Shown here: positions 28,893-38,913 of the stretch, in pieces | Layout: each line of letters starts with the position of its first letter | Position numbering within the stretch: position 1 is the stretch's first letter | NCBI GenBank assembly: GCA_001048675.1 | Contig: CCKK01000002.1 | Coordinates: 124,001 to 188,000, forward strand | Reading direction: 5' to 3' | Origin: Vibrio diabolicus | GTDB lineage: Bacteria > Pseudomonadota > Gammaproteobacteria > Enterobacterales > Vibrionaceae | DNA: 64,000 nucleotides | Position numbers and translations under genes: made by a program | Notes under the pieces: generated by a model | The model's database searches: none | Told to the model about the DNA's origin: nothing | The model's input: the letters and a program-made list of their open reading frames with translations, nothing else

Positions 28893-29264
28893 ATGGAAAA
28901 CCTCAATATTGTTGAAATCAAATCATTTGTTCCAGCGAAAGATTACGCGCTGTCAAAACGTTTTTATGAGGCGATAGGCTTTGATATGGCGTCAGACTTC
29001 GGTGATGTGGCGTACTTCTCTCAAGGCAGCTGCGCGTTTCTTTTACAGAATTTTTATGAGCCAGAACACGGCAACAACTTCATGATGCACTTGCTCGTAG
29101 AAGACGCAGAAAGCTGGCATCAGCACTTATCCAAAGTGGGCCATGAGGAGTTTGGCTCGCGTTTGACTGAGCTGGTCGAGCAACCTTGGGGTATGCGCGA
29201 ATGTTGTTTGTTTGACCCTAGTGGCGTTTTATGGCGAATCGGTCAGAACATGAATACTGATTAA
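28893..29264 (+). CDS. VOC (glyoxalase/bleomycin-resistance fold) protein
   Basis: About 123 residues with the betaalphabetabetabeta fold: NIVEIKSFVPAKDYALSKRF followed by YEAIGF, then SCAFLLQNFYEPEHG and WGMRECCLFDPSGVLWRIG. These proteins bind a metal and small electrophiles or act as resistance proteins; the substrate is unknown. Start at 28893 is supported by AGGA eight bases upstream; the open frame extends to 28767 inside the LysR gene but without a start site. Confidence 0.82.
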   Translation: MENLNIVEIKSFVPAKDYALSKRFYEAIGFDMASDFGDVAYFSQGSCAFLLQNFYEPEHGNNFMMHLLVEDAESWHQHLSKVGHEEFGSRLTELVEQPWGMRECCLFDPSGVLWRIGQNMNTD

Positions 29265-29293
29265 CGCCAGTCCTCTTTTCATCACATCTATAT

Positions 29294-29330
29294 CGCGCAG
29301 GTATTAAGATCTCGATACCTGCGCGTTTTT
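29294..29330 (+). terminator. rho-independent terminator
   Basis: CGCGCAGGTAT and ATACCTGCGCG pair over ten bases and run into TTTTTTG and seven more T. It ends the VOC gene. Confidence 0.92.
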
Positions 29331-29368
29331 TGTTTTTTTGCTTAACCTTGCCAACGTTTCTCGCGCAC

Positions 29369-29590
29369 TCACGCCTTTTTCGAGGTGGTGTGTGATGGAC
29401 TGACCCCAATAAGTTCCTCAAGCAGCATGTCTTTGAGTTTTGCTCTGACTTCTGCCCCACCGATTAACGCCAAAAGTGCGAGTCCACCTGGGATGAGAAT
29501 CACCATCAATATTGGTCTTAAAATATAAGAAAAGCAGAATATGGTCGGCAAGAAAATCAATCCTTGACCTAGTTTGTTTAATACGTACAT
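29369..29590 (-). CDS. small membrane protein divergent from a TetR regulator
   Basis: A 73-residue protein with two hydrophobic segments (GLIFLPTIFCFSYI and LMVILIPGGLALLALIGG) and a charged tail (EVRAKLKDMLLEELIG). No family recognised. The start is MYVLNKLGQG at 29590, with AAGGA well placed; a longer frame would run over the palindromic operators. Its promoter region holds both palindromes, so it is the likely target of the neighbouring TetR protein. Confidence 0.62.
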   Translation of the reverse strand: MYVLNKLGQGLIFLPTIFCFSYILRPILMVILIPGGLALLALIGGAEVRAKLKDMLLEELIGVSPSHTTSKKA

Positions 29591-29619
29591 GAGCGATTCC
29601 TTTTGTTTTTGCATAAAAT

Positions 29620-29654
29620 TGAGCGTGCTCATTTTTATAATTGAGCGCGCTCAA
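29620..29654. promoter_or_regulatory. tandem palindromic operators between a small membrane protein and tetR-type gene
   Basis: TGAGCGTGCTCA (29620-29631) and TTGAGCGCGCTCAA (29641-29654) are near-identical palindromes whose centres are 22 bases apart, about two helical turns. They lie between two divergent starts. TetR proteins bind just such dyads, often two dimers side by side. Confidence 0.75.
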
Positions 29655-29713
29655 TTTGTCAATGTCAGCCGCTCAAGGTATGATCCTTTCAGGCTCATTA
29701 AGTAGACACATCA

Positions 29714-30241
29714 ATGACGAAGCGACAACAAACCAGAGATAAAATCCTAAAAGCCGCGTGGGCATCTTTTGCTCAAAATGGCTATGACATGACGACCACA
29801 AGGCAGATTGCGAGAGAAGCAGGAGTCGCCGATGGTACGGTGTTCAGCCACTTCCCGACTAAACTGTCGATTTTGCGCGAAGGGATGCTGACGCAACTGC
29901 AACAGATCAGCCAAGAGACGCTAGTCAGTGTGGAAGGTAAGACAGCTATCGACATTGGTTTGGCGTTGACGGAGAAATACTATCGCTACTATTTTGCGAA
30001 CGTCGAGCTGAGCCGAGCCTTGTTGAAAGAGGTGATTTGGGATTTGGATTATTACCAGTCGTTTAACCAAGAGTTGTTTCAATCTGCGAGCGTAAGTTCT
30101 GTTCTTGAAGACAAAATGCCGTTGATTTTTGACTGCTACTTCATGACGCTAATCGCACATTTAAGCCGAGCAGAACCGGATGTTGAAGCCGCGCTTACAG
30201 ATCTTCATGCTAAGTTTCAGCAAATCATTGCGACTACATAA
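29714..30241 (+). CDS. TetR/AcrR-family regulator
   Basis: A 175-residue protein whose N-terminus TRDKILKAAWASFAQNGYDM...TTRQIAREAGVADGTVFSHF is a textbook TetR helix-turn-helix. The C-terminal ligand domain is unassigned. It is divergent from the small membrane protein and probably represses it and itself through the two TGAGC palindromes. Confidence 0.92.
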   Translation: MTKRQQTRDKILKAAWASFAQNGYDMTTTRQIAREAGVADGTVFSHFPTKLSILREGMLTQLQQISQETLVSVEGKTAIDIGLALTEKYYRYYFANVELSRALLKEVIWDLDYYQSFNQELFQSASVSSVLEDKMPLIFDCYFMTLIAHLSRAEPDVEAALTDLHAKFQQIIATT

Positions 30242-30285
30242 AATGGCCCCAACGCAGAATTTGAAAGAATATACTGCCTGTCATT

Positions 30286-31251
30286 TTATTTGCTGGACTC
30301 CCACTTTCTCGTTTCAGTTGGCGTCTCACCAAATAGCCGCTTGTAGCTTTGACTGAACTGCCCGAGATGAAAAAAACCAAAGTCAAAAGCGATTTCTGCA
30401 ATTGTTCGATTATCTTCAGGGCTTTGTAGCACTCTACGTACTTGATTCAGCCGCATTCGGTGTATGAATTGCTTTGGCGAAGTATTACAGCAATGTTCAA
30501 AAGTGTACTGCAGTGTTCGGCGACTGACGTGCACAGCGTCACACAGTTCACTGACGGTGATCGGAGTTCTGTAATCTAAGTCGTGTAGCTGTTGCTTTAT
30601 GCGGCGCATCACATGCTGACGATGAGAGATTGATATCGGGTGGCTTGCGCTTGGTGAACTGATTGAGAACAGTTCGAGTACGATGTCTTTTAAAACCACC
30701 TGATGTGTGCTGTCAGACCATCGCGACTCAGTGGGGCCGAGCAAAGTACCCAAGTAGAATTTAAGTTGTTGAATGTGCTTTTCTGTTGGTCCCGCTAAGT
30801 GCGGTGTGTTGCAGCCGATACCGTCTAACTCGAGCTGTTTTTCTATGATTTGAACCAGTTTTCTGTCGAGTACTATCCCATAGATAGAAAACTGTTCAGG
30901 TGTCATTAACTCAAAATCTGCACCGCCTTGTCTAAGCAAAAGCTGGCTTGCATTAAACTGACAGTGATTTAGGTGTAGCGGCTTATTTTCCGCACTCAAG
31001 CCCAACCAAATTCCTCCCTCTTCAACCCTGCATTGCTGTCTTAGTGAGCGGTTACTGTCTTCACGAAATACATGGAAATTGGGAAATCGTCGTTCTCGAA
31101 TTTGACCTAAAAATCGGCCATCGCTGAGTTGATCGTATTCCTGTTGCCAGTTTATTAGGCTTGCAGCTTGTTGGTTTGCATCCTTTGTGTGATGGATGCA
31201 CAGCATTGGTGCGGTTTGGGGTGTTTGGTCACTCATCCTTGTGATGCTCAT
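30286..31251 (-). CDS. eutR: AraC-family regulator of ethanolamine genes (EutR-like)
   Basis: A 321-residue protein with a C-terminal AraC double helix-turn-helix (TVSELCDAVHVSRRTLQYTF and TIAEIAFDFGFFHLGQFSQS followed by YKRLFGETP). The N-terminal ligand domain lacks a strong known motif. It is divergent from eutB across 171 bases, which is the basis for calling it EutR; in enterics EutR senses ethanolamine plus adenosylcobalamin. Either ATG, 31251 or 31236, could be the start. Confidence 0.75.
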   Translation of the reverse strand: MSITRMSDQTPQTAPMLCIHHTKDANQQAASLINWQQEYDQLSDGRFLGQIRERRFPNFHVFREDSNRSLRQQCRVEEGGIWLGLSAENKPLHLNHCQFNASQLLLRQGGADFELMTPEQFSIYGIVLDRKLVQIIEKQLELDGIGCNTPHLAGPTEKHIQQLKFYLGTLLGPTESRWSDSTHQVVLKDIVLELFSISSPSASHPISISHRQHVMRRIKQQLHDLDYRTPITVSELCDAVHVSRRTLQYTFEHCCNTSPKQFIHRMRLNQVRRVLQSPEDNRTIAEIAFDFGFFHLGQFSQSYKRLFGETPTETRKWESSK

Positions 31252-31422
31252 TTCCTTTTTTGTTGAGTCATGTTGGAGCAGTTTTTATGTAACTCATTGT
31301 TTATTAGTGTTTTATAAATGTTGCCAGTTTTTGATAACGCTACGGAACACATTTGGCAATACTTTCTTAAAGCTTATTGATAGTTCAGCAAAAAGCGAAC
31401 CAAATAGTGAAGAGGAAGAGCA

Positions 31423-32835
31423 ATGACGGCAACTTATCGTCGGCAACAAGGAAGTAAAGTCTATACCTTTAAGTCATTAGCTGACTTGATGGCGAAAGCG
31501 ACACCGGAGCGATCAGGCGATGCGTTAGCTGGGGTTTGTGCTCAGTCAGCGGCAGAACGTGTAGTCGCACAAATGGCGCTGTCTGAGTTACCACTTAAAA
31601 CGTTTCTTAACGAGGCGGTTATTCCATACGAAAGCGACGATATCACTCGCCTAATTATCGATACGCATGACCTTGAAGCCTTTAAACCGATTGAGCACTT
31701 GACGGTCGGAGATTTTCGAAATTGGCTGCTGAGTGAAGAAGCCGATGGTGAAACGTTGGCTAAAATTCGTCAAGGTTTAACACCAGAAATGGTGGCCGCA
31801 GTCAGTAAGATTATGCGCAACCAGGATTTGATTCTCGTTGCTAAAAAATGCCAAGTTGTCACGGCTTTTCGGAATACGATTGGTTTGCCGAGTCGCCTGT
31901 CTACTCGCTTACAGCCGAATCACCCCACTGATTCTCTCAACGGTATCGCAGCGACCATTTTTGATGGTCTGATGTACGGAAATGGCGATGCGGTTATCGG
32001 TATCAATCCGGCAACAGATAATGTGCCTCAAGCTATTAAGTTAATGAACTTAATGGATGAGGTGATTCAACACTATCAAATACCGACTCAGTCTTGTGTG
32101 TTAACTCATGTCACGAACACGATCGAAGCCATTGAAATGGGTGCACCAGTCGATCTCGTTTTTCAGTCGATAGGCGGCACGCAAGGGACGAATGATACCT
32201 TCGGAATCGACTTGTCGATTTTGAAAGAGGCCCATGAAGCCGCGTTGTCTTTGAATCGAGGTAGTGTAGGAAACAATGTGATGTATTTTGAAACCGGACA
32301 AGGTACAGCGTTGTCTGCGAATGCATTTCATGGGGTCGATCAACAGACTTGCGAAGCTCGTGCTTATGCTGTCGCGAAACAGTTCGATCCTTTGTTGGTT
32401 AATACAGTTGTTGGGTTTATTGGCCCAGAGTACCTGTTTGATGGCAAACAGATCATTCGTGCTGGGCTTGAAGATCATTTTTGTGGGAAGCTGCTTGGTT
32501 TACCCATGGGTTGCGACATCTGTTACACCAATCATGCCTATGCCGATCAGAATGACATGGATAATTTGCTGACACTGTTAGGCGTGGCCGAGTGCTCTTT
32601 CATCATGGGTATTCCAGGGTCTGATGACATCATGCTCAACTATCAAACTACCTCATTTCACGATGCCCTTTACGCAAGAAAAGTACTCGGTCTGAAGCCA
32701 GCTCCAGAGTTTGAACAATGGTTAATGGAGATGCAGATTTTCGAGAGCGTGCAAGACGTTCGGTTAAGTGAGCAAATCTCTCGCTCGTTTTCGGGAGCAA
32801 TTAATCAACTGAATAAGGGGTATTCTCATGGGTAA
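31423..32835 (+). CDS. eutB: ethanolamine ammonia-lyase large subunit
   Basis: EutB, with EutC, converts ethanolamine to acetaldehyde and ammonia using adenosylcobalamin. At 470 residues it has the EutB TIM barrel: FRNTIGLPSRLSTRLQPNHP, YGNGDAVIGINPATDN, SVGNNVMYFETGQGTALSAN and CDICYTNHADADQNDMD-like sequence. Stop overlaps eutC by eight bases. No eutA reactivase or microcompartment gene is nearby. Confidence 0.95.
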   Translation: MTATYRRQQGSKVYTFKSLADLMAKATPERSGDALAGVCAQSAAERVVAQMALSELPLKTFLNEAVIPYESDDITRLIIDTHDLEAFKPIEHLTVGDFRNWLLSEEADGETLAKIRQGLTPEMVAAVSKIMRNQDLILVAKKCQVVTAFRNTIGLPSRLSTRLQPNHPTDSLNGIAATIFDGLMYGNGDAVIGINPATDNVPQAIKLMNLMDEVIQHYQIPTQSCVLTHVTNTIEAIEMGAPVDLVFQSIGGTQGTNDTFGIDLSILKEAHEAALSLNRGSVGNNVMYFETGQGTALSANAFHGVDQQTCEARAYAVAKQFDPLLVNTVVGFIGPEYLFDGKQIIRAGLEDHFCGKLLGLPMGCDICYTNHAYADQNDMDNLLTLLGVAECSFIMGIPGSDDIMLNYQTTSFHDALYARKVLGLKPAPEFEQWLMEMQIFESVQDVRLSEQISRSFSGAINQLNKGYSHG

Positions 32836-33712
32836 AGTGATCACCATTTCTCAGTCCACACAAGACGAGTCTGAAGTTGTCACACACAACCCTTGGGGCA
32901 AGTTACGCGACTTCACCTCTGCTCGGATCGCTCTGGGTCGCAGCGGAAACAGTGTACCAACCAACGAGTTACTCTCATTTCAGCTGGATCATGCCCAAGC
33001 TATGGATGCAGTGCATTGCAGTTTGAATATTGAGTCTCTCGTTGCTGGTTTGTCGGACTCTTACTCGATTCTTGAAAATACCTTAGAGCCTCCAGTGGTA
33101 GTGAGCAGCCAAGTGAGTGATCGACTTATGTACTTGCAAAGGCCCGATTTAGGACGGCAGCTCGATGAATCTTCTTGGAAAAAGCTCAACTCGATAGCAA
33201 ATGAGCATAACACTGACATTGATCTTGCGATTGTTATTGCTGATGGACTTTCTTCCGTCGCAATTCAAAACCATGCCGTGCCTGTTGTTACTCGATTGAT
33301 TTCTCTTTTAAGCGCTGATGATGAACATCAATGGAAATTCGCACCTATCACAATCGTAAAGCAAGGAAGAGTAGCGGTAGGGGATGATGTTGGTGAATGT
33401 TTTAACGCCAAGGCCGTGCTGGTTTTAATTGGAGAGAGACCCGGTCTAACTTCTCCGGATAGCATGGGTATGTATCTCACTTGGGGGGCTAAACGAGGCT
33501 CTAAAGATTCCCAAAGAAACTGCATTTCCAATGTGCGTCCTCAGGGGCTCAATTATGACGATGCCTGTGAACGCGCATTTTACTTGCTCAAGGAGGCTCG
33601 AAAATTACAACTGTCAGGAGTGAACCTGAAAGATCGCTCCGATATCAATGAGCCAAGTGGCGCAAGCATTGAAGATAAACACAGCGACAACTTTTTAATT
33701 TCATCAAAGTAG
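32828..33712 (+). CDS. eutC: ethanolamine ammonia-lyase small subunit
   Basis: EutC completes the lyase and helps hold cobalamin. Seen: NPWGKLRDFTSARIALGRSG, FQLDHAQAMDAVHCSLN, DRLMYLQRPDLGRQL, DLAIVIADGLSSVAIQNHAV and GERPGLTSPDSMGMYLTWGA, all family blocks. At 294 residues it is slightly longer at the C-terminus (a tail after residue 260 rich in Ser/Asp). It overlaps eutB by eight bases and is 11 bases from the permease. Confidence 0.95.
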   Translation: MGKVITISQSTQDESEVVTHNPWGKLRDFTSARIALGRSGNSVPTNELLSFQLDHAQAMDAVHCSLNIESLVAGLSDSYSILENTLEPPVVVSSQVSDRLMYLQRPDLGRQLDESSWKKLNSIANEHNTDIDLAIVIADGLSSVAIQNHAVPVVTRLISLLSADDEHQWKFAPITIVKQGRVAVGDDVGECFNAKAVLVLIGERPGLTSPDSMGMYLTWGAKRGSKDSQRNCISNVRPQGLNYDDACERAFYLLKEARKLQLSGVNLKDRSDINEPSGASIEDKHSDNFLISSK

Positions 33713-33723
33713 AAGGATTTACT

Positions 33724-35127
33724 ATGTCTAAACATCAGGAGTACTTGGCCAAAAGGCAGCTAAAAAGAGGCACCGCAGGTTGGATTTTACTTGCTGGCTT
33801 AGGTGTCTCGTATGTTATATCAGGTGACTTTGCCGGTTGGAACTTTGGCATCGCTCAAGCAGGATGGGGAGGCTTTCTTATTGCTGCTATCGCGATGGCA
33901 GTAATGTATTTCACGCTAGTATTGTCTTTAGCTGAAATGTCTGCGGCTATTCCTGCTGCGGGTGGTGGTTACAGCTTCGCAAGACAGGCGATGGGGCCGA
34001 CAGGTGGCTTTTTCACGGGCTTATCAGTTTTGATTGAATATGCGCTCGCACCTGCTGCGATAGTGATTTTTATTGGCTCTGCAGTAAATGAATTGGTTGG
34101 TATTGATGGCCCTGTTGTTTACGCACTTTTCTACGCCGTCTTTATCGCTATTCATATGGCAGGGGTTGGCGAAGCTCTCAAAGTAATGATGGTCATCAGC
34201 GGTTTGGCTGTGTTAGCCATTCTCATCACTGCTGCTGTGCTTATTGGTCACTTTGATGTTAATAACTTATTCGATATTGCTCCGGCGACGGCTCAGGCAA
34301 CAGAAATCTTGCCGTTTGGGTGGTATGGCGTATGGGCGGCGTTGCCATTTGCAATGTGGTTGTTTCTTGCGGTTGAAGGTGTACCTTTAGCGGCAGAGGA
34401 AGCAAAAAATCCGGCAAAAGATGTTCCAAAAGGCATCATTGGTGCGATGTTGTTTTTATTACTAACCGCAACTCTAGTAGTCGTTCTTTTGGCTGGTGCG
34501 GTTGGTTCAAAGGTCATAGGCGATAGCGCGGTGCCATTAGTTGACGCGCTGAAGCTTACAGGCAATTCAACGATAGCAATGGCCGTGAACTTACTTGGAT
34601 TGGCTGGTCTTATCGCTTCTTTCTTCTCTATCATTTATGGTTACAGTCGCTTGGTGTTTGCGCTTTCCCGCGCGGGTTATTTGCCGCAAACTTTGTCATT
34701 AACCAGTGACAAAAAAGTGCCTTCTCGTGCGCTTTTGGTTCCGGGCGTTTTTGGGTTCTTGGTTTCTCTTACGGGGGAGGGGGACTTAATCTTGGCGATG
34801 GCTGTTGTCGGTGCGACGGTATCGTACGCATTAATGTCCTTGAGCCATATTTTATTGCGAATTAAACAGCCGGAGTTAGCTCGCCCATATAAAACGCCTG
34901 GCGGGATAATTACTTCGAGTATTTCTCTGGTGCTTTCTTTGATCGCAATGACAGGTGTTTATGCTTTTGATCCCTCTGCCTTTTTCATGACAATGGGATT
35001 GTTTCTTATCGGTGGTGTTTATTATGGTTTATACAGCCGCAACAAATTGGTGGCAGCAACTGCCGAAGAAGAGTTTGCCATGCTGTCGGTTGCAGAATTA
35101 GAGCTTGAATCAGATGTAGCACGATAG
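33724..35127 (+). CDS. eat: ethanolamine permease (APC family)
   Basis: A 467-residue twelve-segment transporter. YVISGDFAGWNFGIAQAGWG and ALPFAMWLFLAVEGVPLAAE followed by EAKNPAKDVPKG are typical of the Eat ethanolamine permease of Pseudomonas and vibrios. It directly follows eutBC, so uptake and cleavage are encoded together. AGAAGGA precedes the ATG. A terminator follows. Confidence 0.9.
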   Translation: MSKHQEYLAKRQLKRGTAGWILLAGLGVSYVISGDFAGWNFGIAQAGWGGFLIAAIAMAVMYFTLVLSLAEMSAAIPAAGGGYSFARQAMGPTGGFFTGLSVLIEYALAPAAIVIFIGSAVNELVGIDGPVVYALFYAVFIAIHMAGVGEALKVMMVISGLAVLAILITAAVLIGHFDVNNLFDIAPATAQATEILPFGWYGVWAALPFAMWLFLAVEGVPLAAEEAKNPAKDVPKGIIGAMLFLLLTATLVVVLLAGAVGSKVIGDSAVPLVDALKLTGNSTIAMAVNLLGLAGLIASFFSIIYGYSRLVFALSRAGYLPQTLSLTSDKKVPSRALLVPGVFGFLVSLTGEGDLILAMAVVGATVSYALMSLSHILLRIKQPELARPYKTPGGIITSSISLVLSLIAMTGVYAFDPSAFFMTMGLFLIGGVYYGLYSRNKLVAATAEEEFAMLSVAELELESDVAR

Positions 35128-35156
35128 CCATTTCAATTATTGTTCGCCACTACATC

Positions 35157-35178
35157 AAGGGAGCCATGTGCTCCCTTT
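35157..35178 (+). terminator. terminator of the eut operon
   Basis: AAGGGAGC and GCTCCCTT pair over CATGT, followed by TGTCATTTC. The T run is short. Confidence 0.65.
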
Positions 35179-35314
35179 GTCATTTCTATCAAAAGTGCAT
35201 AGCGCACAAATGCATCACTTTAACTTTATAAGTGGTTAATCATGTGAAAGTCTAGTCTGGATAACTATGGCGCAGAGCCATCACAGGTAAAGGTTAAGTT
35301 TTCAAGGAAAGATC

Positions 35315-36385
35315 ATGATAAACAAGGTATTTAATACACTTTTGGGAACAGAGTTACCGATTATTCAAGCGCCAATGGCCGGCGTGCAAGACAGCCAAAT
35401 GACCATAGCTGTCAGTAATGTTGGCGGGCTTGGCTCGTTACCTTGTGGAATGCTGAACAAAGACGCCATCGTAAAAGAACTTCAACTTATCAAACAGGCA
35501 ACCAACCGACCGTTCAACCTCAACTTCTTTTGCCATGAAATGCCGGAATATGACGCCAACAAGCACGAAGAGTGGCAAAAAACGCTGCAACCGTATTTTG
35601 CTGAAGTTGGTGCAACCGTACAGGCTCAGCCAAACGCTCCGACAAGAATGCCTTTCAATCATGATATTGCTGACGCGATTGAACCATTTGCACCGCCAGT
35701 GATTAGTTTCCACTTTGGTTTGCCAGACGATGAGCTGTTAGCTCGAATTAGAGGGTGGGGCGGGAAGATCCTTTCGTCAGCGACCACGGTGGATGAAGCA
35801 CTATGGCTGGAAGCAAAAGGCGTTGACGGCATTATCGCCCAAGGCTTGGAGGCTGGTGGACACCGAGGCATGTTTTTATCGGATGATTTATCTACTCAAT
35901 TAGGCTTGATGGCGTTGTTACCGCAAATCGTCAAGCGCGTGAATTTGCCTGTTATTGCAGCAGGAGGAATTGCCGATAGAAATGGTGTAGAAGCCGCGCT
36001 GAAGTTAGGAGCAAGTGCCGTGCAGGTTGGCAGCGCCTATTTGTTGTGTGATGAGGCAAAAACCTCGTCTTTACATCGATATGCGATTGCCAGTGAGCGC
36101 GCGCAGCATACGGCGGTGACCAATGTTTTCTCGGGCAGGCCAGCACGAGGCATTGTGAATCGCGCGATGTCGGAGCTAGGTTACATCTGTGAGTCTGCGC
36201 CGAAATTCCCATATGCTTCCATTGAAATGACCCAGTTAAGAGCGCTTATGGAGAAGCAAAACCGAGATGAATTTACGCCGTTGTGGTGCGGACAAAACTC
36301 GTCGGGTTGTAAGGAAATATCGGCGGCAGAAATGACATTGTCATTAGTGGAAGGGATTGATTTGAGCTTGTGTTCCTCAGACTGA
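35315..36385 (+). CDS. nitronate monooxygenase (2-nitropropane dioxygenase family)
   Basis: A 356-residue FMN enzyme. PIIQAPMAGVQDSQMTIAVS, GLGSLPCGML, PFNLNFFCHE, GADGIIAQGLEAGGHRGMFL-like sequence and AGGIADRNGVEAALKLGASA followed by VQVGSAYLL are the barrel and FMN-phosphate motifs of class I nitronate monooxygenases. It oxidises propionate-3-nitronate and related nitronates, a detoxification role. AAGGAAAG precedes the ATG. It is separated from eut by a terminator. Confidence 0.88.
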   Translation: MINKVFNTLLGTELPIIQAPMAGVQDSQMTIAVSNVGGLGSLPCGMLNKDAIVKELQLIKQATNRPFNLNFFCHEMPEYDANKHEEWQKTLQPYFAEVGATVQAQPNAPTRMPFNHDIADAIEPFAPPVISFHFGLPDDELLARIRGWGGKILSSATTVDEALWLEAKGVDGIIAQGLEAGGHRGMFLSDDLSTQLGLMALLPQIVKRVNLPVIAAGGIADRNGVEAALKLGASAVQVGSAYLLCDEAKTSSLHRYAIASERAQHTAVTNVFSGRPARGIVNRAMSELGYICESAPKFPYASIEMTQLRALMEKQNRDEFTPLWCGQNSSGCKEISAAEMTLSLVEGIDLSLCSSD

Positions 36386-36401
36386 TTTGGCCTGAGGAAC
36401 A
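36371..36401. terminator. bidirectional hairpin between convergent genes
   Basis: TGTTCCTCAG and CTGAGGAACA form a ten-base-pair stem that overlaps the nitronate monooxygenase stop and lies just beyond the end of the first GH92 gene. Confidence 0.65.
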
Positions 36402-36416
36402 CATTTCAAGTGAAGG

Positions 36417-38898
36417 TTATTGAGGCGCTTTCATCGCTTCAGATTGCTCGCCCGTCATCACGAAGTGCAACTCACCACCCGGTTTGAACTCGGAATGGTC
36501 GAAGAAGAAACCGTTATCCAAAGCTTTGCCATTGATGGTGACAGACTTGATGTACATGTTGTCATCGGCGTTGTTCTCTGTGGTGATGGTGAACGTGCCG
36601 CCTTTCACCGGAATCACTGCTTTGTCAAATAGCGGACGACCCACAGTGTAAATAGGTTCTGCTGCGTTCACTTGGTAGAAGCCTAATGCAGACATCACAT
36701 ACCAAGCGGACATGGCGCCCACGTCTTCGTTACCAACTACGCCTTCTGGGGCAGCGAAATACATGTCATCAAGAATGTGGTCGACGACTTGTTGCGTCTT
36801 CCATGGTTCTGCGGTCCAGTTGAATAGGTAAGGAATATGGTGTGAAGGCTCGTTACCAAACGCAACTTGACCAATCAAACCAGACATATCCGGTGTTTCA
36901 GTGCCTTGGCTTTCTGCGGTGAAGGTTGCTTCTAGGTTTTTCTGGAACTCAGCATCGCCACCCATGATGGTTTTTAAGCCCGCGATGTCATGCGGTACAA
37001 ACCAAGTCCACTGCCACGCGTTACCTTCGGTGTAGTTGCCTGTCTCGTGTTCTGTGCCGTATGGGTCGAATGGCGTCATGAAGGTTTCATCAATCATCAC
37101 TGGGCGCATAAAGCCCGTCACGCCATGTTCTGCGTATTCTGTTGGGTTGTAATCGAAGTATTTTTTGTAGCCTTTTGAGCGTTCAAGGTATTGCTCTTCC
37201 GCTTGAGTATCACCGGCTGCTTTGGCAATTTGTGCGATAGCCCAATCGTAGAACGCGTTTTCTAGACCGTAAGAAACAGACTCAACCGTGTAGTCTTCAA
37301 ATACTGGCTCACCATCAACACGTTGGATGGCAGGTGTGAAGCCGTTTTTCTCAATGTAATCGATGTGCTTGGTCAAAGTGCGATCCAATACGCCCTGATC
37401 CCAATCGGCTTGCAGTGCTGGGTAGTTGTCGTAAGTTGAAGAGTCGATCGCGGCTTTCAGTGCCAGCTCTTTCTCTTGTTGAGTAAACTCTTCTGGGAAT
37501 TTGGTGATCGCATCCGCAATCACTGCTACCGCTGGATAGCCAACCATGGTGCCTGTCTCGTCACCTAAGTGTTCCCACTTCGGCAGCAAACCGCTTTCAG
37601 TGTACTTCTGAACTAGGTTCTTCGCGTACTGCACCGCGCGGGTTGGTTCAGTGATGGTTTTTAGTGGGTGCAGCGCACGTTGGGTATCCCATAGAGAATA
37701 AACCGAGAAGTTTGGCTGTTCTTCCGTTGCTTGACCGTAAGCGATGGAATATTCCCCTTCGCCTTCACGAATCGAGCCTTTGCCCATGCCTCGGAATCTA
37801 CCATCCACGTCTTGATGCACCATAGGCGCAATTTTGGTGTGGTAAAGCGCAGTGTAGAAGATCTCTTTCTGATCTTCTGTGCCCCCTTCAATTGAGAAGT
37901 TGAGTGCTTTTGCCCATTTCTCGCGTGCGTTGTTACGCGCAGTATCGAAAGAGACATTCGCTTCGGCATCGTGGTTGTTTTCTGCACCTTGTGGGTCAAC
38001 CGCAGATAACGCCACTTGCGCATTCAACTCTTGTGAGCCTTCATCTTCAAATTCGATGTAGGCAGTGACGTCCGCTTTGACACGCTTAACTGGATTACCT
38101 TGGTCATCGTATATCAATTCAGAAACGTGTTCTGCCGTTAGGCCGTCAACAGGCTTACCATTAGCAAGGATGTAGACGTCTTTGATCTTCTTATCGAAAG
38201 TCGCATAGAAGAAGATTTTTTGGTTTTTCGCCCAACCAGAGAAGTGCGCTGCATCGCGCTCGCCCGTGATGGTATGACCGTCTTCGCTCACCGTCAGTTT
38301 GTTGCGCAGAGAGGTCGAACCCCAGTCACTGTTGAGGATGGAGTTGAGGTCAATCTTCAATCGTTGTGGTTGACCTTGTGGGTAGGTGTAGCGGTGGAAG
38401 CCGACACGTTCAGAAGCTGTAAGCTCCGCTTTGATACCGTTCTCAGCAATCTTCACCGAGTAGTAACCCGCTTCTGCCACTTCTGAGGTTTTGTCCATCT
38501 TGACTGAAATCGCTTCGCGGTAGTCGTCGCTGTCTTCGATGTATTTAGCTTTATCTTCGGTAAACGGCAGGAACAGAATGTCACCTAAGCCGCCCATACC
38601 CGTGCCAGATAGGTGAGTGTGGGAGAAGCCAAATAGAGTCTTTTTATTCGAAGTGGTAACCTGATGAAGAGTGCCAGCCGATCAGCTCGGTATCTGGAGA
38701 AAGTTGCACCATGCCTTCTGGCACAACAGGACCCGGGAAGGTGTGTCCGTTAAAGCCTGTCCCAATGAATGGATCGACATATTTTAGGTTGGAAGTATCG
38801 ACGCTTGGTGAGGTGTTATCGTCGTCATCGTTGCAGCCAGCCAAACCAATAACACTTGCAATCACAGCGGTGGCGATAGCGGTTTTCGTAAAGTTCAT
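36417..38898 (-). pseudogene. GH92 alpha-mannosidase lipoprotein 1, frameshifted by one extra base
   Basis: ATG at 38898 begins a lipoprotein signal (lipobox IGLAGC followed by NDDDD) and the GH92 opening KYVDPFIGTGFNGHTFPG. At 38646 the frame hits TAA after GYHFE. Removing one T there continues as KKTLFGFSHTHLSGTGMGGL and gives an 826-residue protein with the GH92 blocks GNEPSHHIPYLFNWTAEPW and GNEDVGAMSAWYVMSALGFY. The enzymes are calcium-dependent exo-mannosidases. It is the last gene of the mannosidase run. A sequencing insertion is the likeliest cause of the break. Confidence 0.85.
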
Positions 38899-38913
38899 AA
38901 TCTTGATTCCTTA

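Noticed and set aside
31196-31426. 76-residue frame spanning the eutR-eutB promoter
   Set aside because: It covers the divergent regulatory region, lacks a ribosome site and overlaps both starts.
37661-38023. 120-residue same-strand frame inside GH92 gene 1
   Set aside because: Alternate-frame shadow; the GH92 motifs run straight through this region in the main frame.
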